NCBI GenBank assembly: GCA_036881905.1
Contig: JBAJNN010000018.1
Location: 1 to 37,041 of the forward strand
Reading direction: 5' to 3'
DNA: 37,041 nt
From: JBAJNN01 sp036881905
Lineage (GTDB): Bacteria; Pseudomonadota; Alphaproteobacteria; Rhizobiales; Im1
Shown: one piece after another, positions 7,864-16,316 of the stretch
How the letters are laid out: each line of letters begins with the position of its first letter
Numbering within the stretch: position 1 is the stretch's first letter
The notes under the pieces: model-generated
What the model was told of the DNA's origin: nothing
The model's database searches: none
What the model saw: only the letters and a program-made list of their open reading frames with translations
Made by a program: the position numbers and the translations under genes

Positions 7864-8667
7864 TCAGCCGAAATACAGCATGTAGAGCAGCACCGCCCCA
7901 AGGGCGAGGCGATAAAACACAAAGACCAAAAGGCTTGCGCGCCGCAACAGCGCCATCATCGCCGAGATCGAGAGCAACGCGGCCACAAAGCTCAAAATGA
8001 TGCTGAGCATAGCATCCAAGCCTAGATCGACCATAGCGCCATTGCCAAGTTCCAGCGCAGTCCCAAGCCCGGTTGCAAGCAGGGTCGGAATCGCCAACAG
8101 CATCGAAAATCGGGCGGCCTCGGTGCGCTCATATCCAAGCCAGCGCGCCATGGTGATGGTTACGCCCGAACGGCTCGCCCCGGGCAGAATGGCGAAAATC
8201 TGCGATAGGCCGACGAGAATGGCGTCGCGCCAATTCATGCCTCCGACCCGGCGTTCGAGAGATCCGATCCGATCGGCCCAATAAAGCAGAATGGCGAAAA
8301 TCACATTGGCCCAGGCGATCACCGACAGGGTGCGCACCGTATCGACGACGCCGAGCTTGAGCGCGATAAAGCCGATCACGCAAATCGGCACGGACGCGCC
8401 GGCGAGAAAAAGCGCCCGCCTGGCGCGCGGGCTCGGTTTGCCGCGCGCCAAATCGAAACCACCCATGAAAAGCTCCACCACATCGTGACGGAAGTACACC
8501 ACGACCGCGCACAGGCTGCCGATATGAATCGCAACATCAATGAACACCCCCTCATCGGGCAATGTCGTGAGCAGGTGAACAAGATTGAGATGCGCGCTGG
8601 AGCTGATCGGCAGAAATTCGGTCAGGCCCTGGATTATGGCAAGAAGCGTGATATGTTTAAGTGTCAT
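7864..8667 (-). CDS. uppP: Undecaprenyl-diphosphatase (UppP/BacA)
   Basis: This 267-residue inner-membrane phosphatase recycles undecaprenyl pyrophosphate to the monophosphate carrier used in peptidoglycan and other envelope polymers. It contains both catalytic signatures, QGLTEFLPISSSAHL (13-27, with the key Glu17) and PGASRSGVTIT (about 165, with the Arg), embedded in a protein made mostly of hydrophobic helices. The ATG at 8667 begins the standard MTLKHITLLAIIQG sequence. The frame stays open far upstream, but that part has no UppP features and lies over the divergent GST gene. Confidence 0.95.
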   Translation of the reverse strand: MTLKHITLLAIIQGLTEFLPISSSAHLNLVHLLTTLPDEGVFIDVAIHIGSLCAVVVYFRHDVVELFMGGFDLARGKPSPRARRALFLAGASVPICVIGFIALKLGVVDTVRTLSVIAWANVIFAILLYWADRIGSLERRVGGMNWRDAILVGLSQIFAILPGASRSGVTITMARWLGYERTEAARFSMLLAIPTLLATGLGTALELGNGAMVDLGLDAMLSIILSFVAALLSISAMMALLRRASLLVFVFYRLALGAVLLYMLYFG

Positions 8668-8796
8668 GGGATAAGGAAAACCTTGGCTATCATGAGCCCA
8701 CATGATCGGGCGTCGCCGGCCGATGAAATACCCGGCCGCATGCCGGGGCGCAAGGGGGTGTCGCCCGCATCCGCCTTCCGACAGACAAGAAAGTTC

Positions 8797-9486
8797 ATGG
8801 CAAAACTTTATCATTTCCCCCTCGATCCGTTTTCTCGTCGCATTCGACTGGCTCTCGGCGAATACAAGGCCGATGTGGAATTGGTCGAAGAGCGTTCGTG
8901 GGAACGACGAGACGCCTTCCTGGCGCTGAATCCGGCAGGCGCGCCGCCGGTTCTGATCGAGGAGGACGGCAGCGCCATTGCCGGTGTGGAAGCGTTGTCG
9001 GAGTATCTCGAAGAGACCCGCGGAGTGAAAAATGGCCTGACCCTGTTTGGCGAAACCCCATTGCAGCGCGCGGAAACCCGTCGTCTCGCCGCCTGGTTCG
9101 ATGTGAAATTCCACCGCGAAGTCAGCGCGCCGCTGATCCGAGAAAAGATTGAGCGACGCCTCGCCGGCCGCGATCGCGGCACGGGCATGGTGAATGTCAA
9201 CGCCATCCGCGTCGCATTGCGCAATATTCGTGAGCATCTCGCCTATATCGGCGCTCTATCGCAAGCCCGCAACTGGCTTGCCGGCGACACTCTCAGCCAC
9301 GCCGACCTTGCCGCGGCGGCTCATATTTCATGTGTCGATTACCTCGGAGACACGCCTTGGAGCGAGAACGCCGCCGCCAAGCAATGGTATCAGCGCATCA
9401 AGTCACGCCCGTGTTTTCGACCTCTGCTGGCCGATCGGATTCGCACAATGCCGCCGCCGAGATTTTACGCCGATCTTGATTTTTAG
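8797..9486 (+). CDS. Glutathione S-transferase family protein
   Basis: This 229-residue cytosolic protein has a thioredoxin-like N-terminal half (AKLYHFPLDPFSRRIRLALGE, then NPAGAPPVLIEEDG with the cis-Pro, and AGVEALSEYLEE, which forms the glutathione gamma-Glu site) and an all-helical C-terminal half (about 90-210, SHADLAAAAHIS). The substrate cannot be predicted. It is divergent from uppP with a 129-bp gap. The TAG stop (9484-9486) is formed by the first bases of mosaic repeat B. Confidence 0.88.
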   Translation: MAKLYHFPLDPFSRRIRLALGEYKADVELVEERSWERRDAFLALNPAGAPPVLIEEDGSAIAGVEALSEYLEETRGVKNGLTLFGETPLQRAETRRLAAWFDVKFHREVSAPLIREKIERRLAGRDRGTGMVNVNAIRVALRNIREHLAYIGALSQARNWLAGDTLSHADLAAAAHISCVDYLGDTPWSENAAAKQWYQRIKSRPCFRPLLADRIRTMPPPRFYADLDF

Positions 9487-9590
9487 AGCATGATCTGAGC
9501 CGGGGAGAGCCGAGGATCGACAAGATTACGCGGACAAAATAAAGAGTCTAAGAGCGTCGGTTCGACCCAATCGGATCGAACGACGCTCTG
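9484..9590. repeat. Mosaic palindromic repeat, copy B
   Basis: It opens TAGAGCATGATCTGAGCC and carries the partner AAGATTACGC, then a linker with AATAAAGAG. The right module is a palindrome with arms AGAGCGTCGGTTCGA and TCGAACGACGCTCT, ending at 9589. The TAG is the stop codon of the upstream GST gene. Confidence 0.8.
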
Positions 9591-9613
9591 GGATTTGGCG
9601 AGGGGCACGTTGC

Positions 9614-10489
9614 ATGAACCGCCTGTTTTGCTTCGGTATGGGCTATACCGCGCGTAGACTCGCACAGCGCCTTCGGGCAGAGGGCTGGCGCGTCACCGGC
9701 AGCTGTCGGACGCGGGACAAGGCGCAATCTCTGCGCCGTGAAGACTTCACGCCCTTGCTGCTTGACACCGACCGACCCATCAAAACTCTTTCGGGACATT
9801 TGTCCGGCGTAACCCATATTCTTGTCTCGGTACCACCCGAAGGGGTGGGCTGCCCAATCGTTCGCCTGTATGGCGCGGAGATTGCACACTATGCCCGAAG
9901 AATCGCCTGGGTCGGTTATCTGTCCAGTACCGGTATTTATGGCGACCACGCAGGCAAAAAGGTTGACGAAGACACACCCCCCGTGCCGACGACACAACGC
10001 GGCCGTCGCAGGCTCAAGGCCGAGCGGCAATGGCTCGGCCTATACCGGAATTGTGGGCTGGCGGTGCATATTTTCCGGCTCGCCGGACTCTATGGGCCGG
10101 GACGCAACGCACTGGAACGGGTCAGAGCCGGGAGCGCCCGGCGGATCGTCAAACCGGGACAAATGTTCAACCGGATTCATATCGATGACGTTGTCGGAAT
10201 CCTCAAAAGCTCGATCGACCGGCCGCGACCGGGGGCAATCTATAATCTTTGCGACGATGAACCCGGCCCGCCGCAAGATGTCATCGCTTATGCGGCGCGG
10301 CTTCTCGGTCGCGACCCGCCGCCGGACATTGCTTTCGACACTGCGGAATTATCCCCCATGGCGGCGAGTTTTTATGCGGAAAACAAGCACGTGGCCAATA
10401 GCCGCATCAAGAGCGAGCTTGGCTATAGGCTGCGCTATCGCACTTACCGTGAGGGGCTGGTCGCCTTGCTCGATCATACAGACCGTTGA
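9614..10489 (+). CDS. YeeZ-like SDR/NAD-dependent epimerase family protein
   Basis: This 291-residue extended-SDR-like protein opens with a Rossmann fold with an unusual glycine pattern, FCFGMGYTARRLAQRL (6-21), as in YeeZ-type proteins. ILVSVPPEG, YLSSTGIYGDHAG and VDEDTPP follow, all typical of this group. The usual SDR YxxxK is not evident; the Tyr of GIYGD may substitute. NRIHIDDVVG and YNLCDDEP are the sugar-epimerase-like C-terminal marks. The substrate is unknown. It stands between repeat B and the infC leader. Confidence 0.85.
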   Translation: MNRLFCFGMGYTARRLAQRLRAEGWRVTGSCRTRDKAQSLRREDFTPLLLDTDRPIKTLSGHLSGVTHILVSVPPEGVGCPIVRLYGAEIAHYARRIAWVGYLSSTGIYGDHAGKKVDEDTPPVPTTQRGRRRLKAERQWLGLYRNCGLAVHIFRLAGLYGPGRNALERVRAGSARRIVKPGQMFNRIHIDDVVGILKSSIDRPRPGAIYNLCDDEPGPPQDVIAYAARLLGRDPPPDIAFDTAELSPMAASFYAENKHVANSRIKSELGYRLRYRTYREGLVALLDHTDR

Positions 10490-10806
10490 GCGGGATGTTT
10501 AGAGGGAAGCGTGGGACGTCTTGCCATCCTGACGACAGCGCAAATTGTGCGGTTTTTGTTATGACCTCTACCGGAGTGAATTCTAATTTGGACCGCATTG
10601 ATGTGATATTTTTGCATCACTACAGCAATGAATGGCTTGAAATTGTGGTTCGGCAACCAACATGGCGTAATCGGTCGCTTGACTTACAGGCTTAATTTAA
10701 AGAGTGATAGGGTGGGGCTTTGCCCCTTGTGAAATCACAAGTGCCGGAGGCGCATATTTTCTGCAAACGTGTCGATCCCGGCCACGGAGAACAAGGAGAC
10801 CGAAAC
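10490..10806 (+). promoter_or_regulatory. Intergenic region and infC leader with a double hairpin
   Basis: No convincing gene lies here; the first 220 bases are AT-richer than the surroundings. A TTGACT at 10679-10684 could be a -35 box, but no good -10 follows. Two adjacent palindromes occupy 10714-10741: GGGGCTTTGCCCC, then CTTGTGAAATCACAAG sharing one C. They lie about 65 bases before the infC start codon, so they would sit in the mRNA leader. There is no U tract, so a simple terminator is unlikely. Confidence 0.4.
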
Positions 10807-11346
10807 ATCGCACGCAGACCATATAAGGCGCCACCGACCCGCAATGAGGGGCCGCGCGCCAATGAGCGCATCGAGGCAAGCGAGGTTCAACTGATCGATC
10901 ACGAAGGTGCAAATCTCGGAATCATGGCCATTGCCGAGGCAATGAAACTCGCCGAAAATGCCGGGCTCGATCTTGTCGAGGTTTCAGCAAGAACCGTTCC
11001 GCCGGTCTGCAAAATCCTTGACCTTGGAAAATACAAGTACCAATCGCAAAAACGCGCCGCGGAGGCGCGAAAAAAACAAAAGACCATCGATGTCAAGGAG
11101 ATCAAGATCCGTCCCAACATCGATACCCATGACTATGACATAAAGATGCGCCTGATGCGACGGTTTTTCGAAGAGGGCGACAAGGTTAAGGTGACGCTCA
11201 GATTCAGAGGCCGGGAAATGGCGAATCAGGACCGGGGGGTTAAGTTGTTGGATCGCCTGTGTGGCGATGTTGACGATATAGCAAAACCCGAGTTCCTGCC
11301 CAAAATGGAAGGCCGGCAGATGATCATGATTCTGGGGCCACGATGA
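10807..11346 (+). CDS. infC: Translation initiation factor IF-3, ATC start codon
   Basis: This 179-residue factor binds the 30S subunit, polices start-codon selection and prevents premature 50S joining. The N-terminal domain begins ARRPYKAPP...GPRANERI, and the linker and C-terminal domain include IKIRPNIDTHDYDIK and KVTLRFRGREM. The start is taken as ATC at 10807: AAGGAG sits 8 bases upstream and no ATG lies near. Rare AUU/AUC/AUA starts in infC are known to let IF-3 repress its own synthesis, so that control is inferred here. It heads the infC-rpmI-rplT-pheS-pheT block. Confidence 0.94.
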   Translation: MARRPYKAPPTRNEGPRANERIEASEVQLIDHEGANLGIMAIAEAMKLAENAGLDLVEVSARTVPPVCKILDLGKYKYQSQKRAAEARKKQKTIDVKEIKIRPNIDTHDYDIKMRLMRRFFEEGDKVKVTLRFRGREMANQDRGVKLLDRLCGDVDDIAKPEFLPKMEGRQMIMILGPR

Positions 11347-11654
11347 GGTTGGTCTGTGACGGTCTTGCGGCCTATGGCCTTTCACGATTTCGATTGTGAC
11401 GGCACTGCCGGTCGGCGGTTTTGTCAAGTGGATTTTTTAATCTGGCGCGTTTATGGCCCTTGCATCGCCGGTGGGCTCGGCCTATAAACCCTACTCATGT
11501 GTTGGAGTCGTGCCGACGGTTGCCGGGATATGCCGGTTGTCATCAAAGAGATGATCAAAGGGCGGTAGGCGTTATTTGTCGGGATTTTTGCTGGCCGCAA
11601 ATGGAACTATTGCTCGCGGCTTCGGGGAAGTCGTTTCGTCATTGGAGGGGAAAA
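11347..11654 (+). other. infC-rpmI intergenic stretch without a recognised feature
   Basis: This 308-base gap is long for an infC-rpmI junction. I see no protein-coding sequence of recognisable type and no stem with a U tract. GGAGGGG directly before rpmI is its ribosome site. Short GC-rich inverted bits (around 11408-11418 and 11517-11545) are too small to call. It may act as the leader of the L35/L20 mRNA, but nothing in it proves this. Confidence 0.3.
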
Positions 11655-11855
11655 ATGCCCAAGCTCAAGAGCAAATCCTCGGCCAGAAAGCGTTTTCGCT
11701 TCACCGGCACGGGCAAGCTGCGGGTCAAGCAAGCTTATAAAAATCACGGCATGATCAAACGTAGCCCCAAGCAGATCCGTCAGTTGCGCGGCACCGCCAT
11801 CCTTCAGGAGTGCGATGCGAAAACGGTTCGCAAATTCCTGCCTTACGGGAACTGA
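11655..11855 (+). CDS. rpmI: 50S ribosomal protein L35
   Basis: This 66-residue basic ribosomal protein has the standard start MPKLKSKSSARKRFRFTGTGK and the later KNHGMIKRSPKQIRQLRG segment. The length is normal. The ATG is preceded by GGAGGGGAAAA. The frame is open upstream from 11421, but that portion is not L35-like. A 153-bp gap with mosaic repeat C separates it from rplT, whereas the two genes are usually close together. Confidence 0.96.
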   Translation: MPKLKSKSSARKRFRFTGTGKLRVKQAYKNHGMIKRSPKQIRQLRGTAILQECDAKTVRKFLPYGN

Positions 11856-11869
11856 GCCGGTACCACGCC

Positions 11870-11979
11870 AGAGCATAATCCGAGCCGCAAGCGATCGCTA
11901 CGGATCGACAAGACTATGCGGCCAAAATAGAGAGTTTAAGAGCGCCGGTTTGATTCAATCGGATCGAACGGTGTTCTAG
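11870..11979. repeat. Mosaic palindromic repeat, copy C
   Basis: It starts AGAGCATAATCCGAGCCG and has the partner AAGACTATGCGG and a linker with AATAGAGAG. The right palindrome has arms AGAGCGCCGGTTTGA and TCGAACGGTGTTCT and ends CTAG at 11979. It occupies most of the rpmI-rplT gap and would be transcribed between the L35 and L20 genes. Confidence 0.8.
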
Positions 11980-12008
11980 AACCTTGTAAAACTGAGGGCG
12001 TAAAGACT

Positions 12009-12362
12009 ATGGCGCGAATTAAGCGTGGTGTTACGGCTCATGCCCGTCATCGCAAAGTCATCAAACAGGCCGTCGGTTATTACGGCCAGCGCAAAAACAC
12101 CTTCCGCACCGCCAAACAGGCTGTCGAGAGGGCGGCGCAGTATGCCTATCGCGATCGGCGGCGGCGCAAGCGGATGTTTCGCGCTTTATGGATCCAGCGC
12201 ATTAATGCCGCTGCGCGCGACAACGATATGACTTATGGCCGGTTCATCAACGGGCTGCACAAGGCCGATATAGAGATTGACCGCAAAATTCTGGCCGACC
12301 TCGCCTTGCACGAACCGGACACCTTTAAGTTCATGGTCGATCAGGCCAGAGCCGCGCTCTGA
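12009..12362 (+). CDS. rplT: 50S ribosomal protein L20
   Basis: This 117-residue rRNA-binding protein is needed early in large-subunit assembly. The start MARIKRGVTAHARHRKVIKQA, the basic helix AYRDRRRRKRMFRALWIQRINAA and the globular end YGRFINGLHKADIEIDRK are all canonical. GAGGG lies about 10 bases before the ATG. In several bacteria L20 represses its own operon by binding the leader mRNA; whether that occurs here cannot be seen. Confidence 0.97.
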   Translation: MARIKRGVTAHARHRKVIKQAVGYYGQRKNTFRTAKQAVERAAQYAYRDRRRRKRMFRALWIQRINAAARDNDMTYGRFINGLHKADIEIDRKILADLALHEPDTFKFMVDQARAAL

Positions 12363-12504
12363 GCGTGTTTGGCGGCTCATACAAAATGTTTGTTACGATA
12401 AGGGCTTGCCAGACCAATGATTCCGGCTACGGCATTTCCTTAAATCCTCGGGGGCCTTCCAAGCCCTCTTGGCTTCAGCGGAGCCGATTGGGAAAAACCA
12501 CGCC

Positions 12505-13590
12505 ATGTGCACCAGCTCAGCTGACATCAAAAAGCTCGGCCAGGAGATTTTGCAAAATATTACCGATGCGGCGAGCGAGCTGGAAATCGAGGCGATCAGA
12601 GTAAGGGCGCTTGGCAAGAAGGGTCTGATTTCCGGGCAATTACGTGGTCTCGGCCATATGGGGCCTGAAGAACGCCGGGTGACGGGACGGCTCCTCAACG
12701 AGACGAAAGGCCGGATTGCCGAGGCCATTGTTGAAAGGCGCAACGCTTTGAAGATGGCGGCCCTTAATGACCGGCTGGCAGGGGAGCACGTGGATGTCAC
12801 CTTGCCGGCGCGGCCGCGATCGCGCGGTACGATTCACCCAATCAGTCGGGTTTATGACGAGGTCATCGAGATTTTCGCCGATATGGGGTTCTCTGTCGCC
12901 GAAGGCCCCCATATCGAGGATGACTTCCATAATTTTACCGCTCTCAACATACCGCCGGAACACCCGGCGCGCCAGGAGCATGATACCTTTTATTTCAAGG
13001 TACGCGAGGATGGCTCGCGCATGGTCCTGCGTACCCATACCTCGCCGGTTCAGGTGCGTGTCATGCAGACCCGCGAACCGCCGTTTCGCGTGATCGCCCC
13101 GGGCCGGGTCTTCCGTTGCGATTCAGACCAGACTCACACGCCGATGTTCCATCAGATTGAAGGGCTGGTCATCGAAGATGGCATTCACCTCGGTCATCTC
13201 AAATGGGTGTTGGAGTCGTTTTGCGAGTCCTTTTTCGGCATTGAGGGGATAAAAATGCGCTTTCGCCCCTCTTATTTCCCGTTCACCGAGCCGTCCATGG
13301 AGGTCGATATCGGGTGTCGTTTCGACGACAACCGGATTCGCATGGGCGAGGGTGACGACTGGCTGGAAACCGCCGGCGCCGGTATGGTCCATCCCAATGT
13401 TCTAGAGGCTTGCGGCCTTGACTCCTATCGCCATCAGGGCTTCGCCTTCGGCATGGGGCTCGATCGTCTGGCCATGCTGAAATATGCCATTTCCGATCTG
13501 CGCGCCTTTTTTACGGCTGATCTGAGATGGTTGCATCATTATGGTTTTTCCGCCTTTGACACCCCGACTTTGGCGCAGGGTTTAAGTTGA
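12505..13590 (+). CDS. pheS: Phenylalanyl-tRNA synthetase alpha subunit
   Basis: This is the 361-residue catalytic subunit of the (alpha-beta)2 enzyme that charges tRNA-Phe. The N-terminal coiled coil (about 1-90) is followed by the class II core: TFYF (motif 1 region), FRVIAPGRVFRCDSDQTHTPMFHQIEG (motif 2), MRFRPSYFPFTEPSMEVDI (Phe pocket) and FGMGLDRLAMLKY (motif 3). ATG 12505 gives the family length; a TTG at 12469 is in frame but lies outside the usual start. I saw no run of Phe codons upstream, so no attenuator peptide is evident. pheT follows within 45 bases. Confidence 0.96.
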   Translation: MCTSSADIKKLGQEILQNITDAASELEIEAIRVRALGKKGLISGQLRGLGHMGPEERRVTGRLLNETKGRIAEAIVERRNALKMAALNDRLAGEHVDVTLPARPRSRGTIHPISRVYDEVIEIFADMGFSVAEGPHIEDDFHNFTALNIPPEHPARQEHDTFYFKVREDGSRMVLRTHTSPVQVRVMQTREPPFRVIAPGRVFRCDSDQTHTPMFHQIEGLVIEDGIHLGHLKWVLESFCESFFGIEGIKMRFRPSYFPFTEPSMEVDIGCRFDDNRIRMGEGDDWLETAGAGMVHPNVLEACGLDSYRHQGFAFGMGLDRLAMLKYAISDLRAFFTADLRWLHHYGFSAFDTPTLAQGLS

Positions 13591-13634
13591 GTGTCACCAT
13601 TTCCGTTCTGCTCCGGTGCAATGAGACCGCGATC

Positions 13635-16040
13635 ATGAAATTCACGCTTGGCTGGCTGAAAGACCATCTCGACACCGACGCCGGTATCGATGATCTTGTG
13701 CACGGCCTGATCGGCGGCGGCCTTGAAGTCGAAAGCCTGACCGATAGACGGCAAACTCTGGCTCCTTTCAGCATCGCCCATGTGCGGGCTACCCGCCGGC
13801 ACCCCAATGCCGAGCGTCTGCAGGTCTGTGATGTCGAAACCGAAGCCGGGCTTGTACAGGTGGTTTGCGGCGCCGCTAATGCCCGCGCCGGCATAAAAGC
13901 CGTCTTCGCTCCTATCGGGACCCATATCCCCGGCACCGGTCTCAATCTCAAAAAGGTCAATATCCGTGGCGTGGAGTCAAACGGAATGCTGTGCTCGGAG
14001 CGTGAAATAGAGCTTTCCAATGAGCATGACGGCATTATCGAGCTTGCCGATGACAGCCCTGTAGGCACGCCGGCGGCCGTGGCGCTCGGTCTCGACGATC
14101 CGGTGTTCGATATTGCGATAACGCCAAACCGGCCGGATGCGCTCGGCGTTCATGGCATAGCGCGCGACCTTGCCGCCAAGGGGCTTGGAACACTCAAACC
14201 GCCGACGATCCCGAAAATCGCCGCCGCTCGAACATCACAGCTTAACGTCGCCTTGGAAACGCCGCAAGCCTGCCCGCTCTTCATCGCCTGGCCGGTTTGT
14301 CGGGTCAAGAACCGCCCTTCGCCGGTCTGGCTGCAAAACTGGCTGCGCGCTGTCGGGTTGCGCCCGATTTCGGCCCTGGTGGACATTACCAACTATATGA
14401 CGCTAACCTATGGGCGTCCACTTCATGTGTTCGATGCCGACAGGCTGGCGGGCGAGACTCTCACTGTGCGCTCGGCGCATCGCGGCGAAACTCTCGACGC
14501 TCTTGACGGGCATAACTACACGCTTAAATCCGGCATGACGGTTATTGCCGATGCATCCGGCGCGGTCGGCCTTGGCGGCATTATCGGCGGCGAAACTTCA
14601 GCCTGCGGGCCGCAAACCGTCAATGTAGTCCTGGAAGTGGCCCTGTTCGATCCGGTGAGAACAGCGCGAACCGGCCGGTTGCTGAACATCCAATCGGACG
14701 CTCGCTACCGTTTCGAGCGCGGCGTGGACCCGCACTTCGCCGAACCGGCGGCGCAAATCGCCGTCAACATGATTGTGGAATTGTGCGGTGGAGAACCCTG
14801 CGCGCCGATCATTGCCGGTCAGCCACCCAATATTTCGCGTCATTATACCCTACGCAAAGGACGGGTGTGTGAGCTTACCGGCCTCGATCTGCCGTCCAAG
14901 CGAGAACAGGACATTCTTCAGTCACTGGGTTTTGAGGTAAACGAGACGGCGAGCGGGCTTGACTGCGTGGCGCCGTCATGGCGCCCCGATATTCACGGCG
15001 AGGCCGACCTTGTCGAAGAGATTTGCCGCATTGTCGGGCTTGACGCCGTGCCTTCCACGCCGATACCGAGGGTCTCAGCAGTGGCGCGTCCGGTGCTGAC
15101 GCTTTCGCAGCGCCGCGTGCGCCAGGCGCGTCAGGCGTTGGCCGCGCGCGGTCTCGACGAGGCCGTCGCCTGGTCGTTCGCGCCTGCTCGCGCGGCTGAA
15201 TTGTTCGGTGGGGGTGAGCCGCAACTCAAGCTCATCAACCCCATTTCAGCTGAGCGCAGCGATATGCGCCCCTCCATTCTGGCGACTCTGATGGCCGAGG
15301 TCAGGCGCAATATGGCGCGTGGACTCGAGGAGGTCGGATTGTTTGAAATCGGCCCGGTCTATAAAGGCGATCGGCCTGAGGACCAAACCCTGCATGCGAG
15401 TGGCGTGCGTCGCGGTATGACCGCGCCACGCCATTGGGCCGGGGATCGCCGAGGCGTTGATGCGTTCGACGCCAAGGCCGATGCGCTGGCCGTGCTTGAG
15501 GCCTGCGGAGCGCCGGTAGACGCATTGCAGACCACGGCAAAGGCCCCGGAGTGGTTTCACCCCGGCCGTTCGGGTACATTGTGCCTTGGGCCTAAAATCC
15601 CTCTGGCTCGGTTTGGCGAAATTCACCCTCGTATTCTGGCTGAGCTCGATGTGAACGGCCCCTTGGCGGGTTTTGAGGTCATGATCGACTCCCTTCCCCA
15701 AACGCGAGCTCAAGGCAAAGCCCGTCCACCGCTTGAGTTGTGCGATTTGATGGCGATCAAACGCGATTTCGCCTTTATCCTTGAACAATCGGTGGAGTCC
15801 GGCCAGGTGGTGAAGGCGGCGCGTGCGGCCGACAGGCAGCTTATCAGCGCCGTGAGCGTATTCGATCTATTTGAAGGCGCACAAGCCGCGGCCATCTTTG
15901 GGCCGTGCAAAAAATCACTGGCGATCGAGGTCACGCTCCAGCCGCGCGAACGCACCTTGCGCGAAGAAGACATCGAGGCCGTCTCCCGCCGCATCATTGC
16001 CAAGGTCGAGAAAGCGACCGGCGGCAAATTGCGCTGCTGA
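13635..16040 (+). CDS. pheT: Phenylalanyl-tRNA synthetase beta subunit
   Basis: This 801-residue partner of PheS binds and proofreads tRNA-Phe. It begins MKFTLGWLKDHLDT. Domains run in order: EMAP-II-like tRNA-binding region (about 40-150, HPNAERLQVCDVE and VESNGMLCSERE), B3/B4 editing part (about 200-380, SALVDITNYMTL), B5 domain (about 400-470), class II-like core, and the C-terminal FDX-ACB anticodon domain (about 705-801, PPLELCDLMAIKRDFAFIL). The ribosome site is weak, as may happen when coupled to pheS. It ends 31 bases before mosaic repeat D. Confidence 0.96.
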   Translation: MKFTLGWLKDHLDTDAGIDDLVHGLIGGGLEVESLTDRRQTLAPFSIAHVRATRRHPNAERLQVCDVETEAGLVQVVCGAANARAGIKAVFAPIGTHIPGTGLNLKKVNIRGVESNGMLCSEREIELSNEHDGIIELADDSPVGTPAAVALGLDDPVFDIAITPNRPDALGVHGIARDLAAKGLGTLKPPTIPKIAAARTSQLNVALETPQACPLFIAWPVCRVKNRPSPVWLQNWLRAVGLRPISALVDITNYMTLTYGRPLHVFDADRLAGETLTVRSAHRGETLDALDGHNYTLKSGMTVIADASGAVGLGGIIGGETSACGPQTVNVVLEVALFDPVRTARTGRLLNIQSDARYRFERGVDPHFAEPAAQIAVNMIVELCGGEPCAPIIAGQPPNISRHYTLRKGRVCELTGLDLPSKREQDILQSLGFEVNETASGLDCVAPSWRPDIHGEADLVEEICRIVGLDAVPSTPIPRVSAVARPVLTLSQRRVRQARQALAARGLDEAVAWSFAPARAAELFGGGEPQLKLINPISAERSDMRPSILATLMAEVRRNMARGLEEVGLFEIGPVYKGDRPEDQTLHASGVRRGMTAPRHWAGDRRGVDAFDAKADALAVLEACGAPVDALQTTAKAPEWFHPGRSGTLCLGPKIPLARFGEIHPRILAELDVNGPLAGFEVMIDSLPQTRAQGKARPPLELCDLMAIKRDFAFILEQSVESGQVVKAARAADRQLISAVSVFDLFEGAQAAAIFGPCKKSLAIEVTLQPRERTLREEDIEAVSRRIIAKVEKATGGKLRC

Positions 16041-16071
16041 CGGGCTGATGACTCTGCATGCGGGTAAATTC

Positions 16072-16178
16072 TGGAGCATAATCCGATCCGGAGAGAGCCG
16101 AGGATCGGCAAGATTACGCCAGCCAAAATAAAGAGTTTAAAAGCGCCGGTTCAATTCAATCGGATCGAACGGCGCTCC
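16072..16178. repeat. Mosaic palindromic repeat, copy D
   Basis: GGAGCATAATCCGATCCGG begins the left module, with AAGATTACGCC as partner and AATAAAGAGTTTAAAAGC as linker. The right palindrome has arms AGCGCCGGTTCAA and TCGAACGGCGCT. It lies between the convergent ends of pheT and lpdA and continues into a further module (16179-16316). Confidence 0.75.
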
Positions 16179-16316
16179 AAAGCGCGTCCGGTGAAAACCG
16201 GATCGCCGGACGTGCTTTTCACGGAAAAGTGGTGCGACCACTGCGAGTGGTGCGACCATTGCGAGTGGCGTGGCCACACCGTCCGGTTCACACTTTGCCT
16301 TAAGGGAATTGCTCTA
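16179..16316. repeat. Extra repeat module with an 18-bp tandem duplication
   Basis: The segment joins repeat D to the lpdA stop codon. It begins AAGCGCGTCCGGTGAAAACC and carries the inverted pair GTCCGG/CCGGAC. It contains TGGTGCGACCACTGCGAG twice in tandem (16230-16247 and 16248-16265, one mismatch) plus a partial third copy, and ends TTGCTCTA. The last CTA (16314-16316) is the lpdA stop on the minus strand. Similar CGGTGAAAACCGG-type strings are common between genes in Rhizobiales. Confidence 0.5.

Noticed and set aside
12363..12504. Attenuator upstream of pheS
   Set aside because: No leader peptide with clustered Phe codons and no stem followed by T residues.
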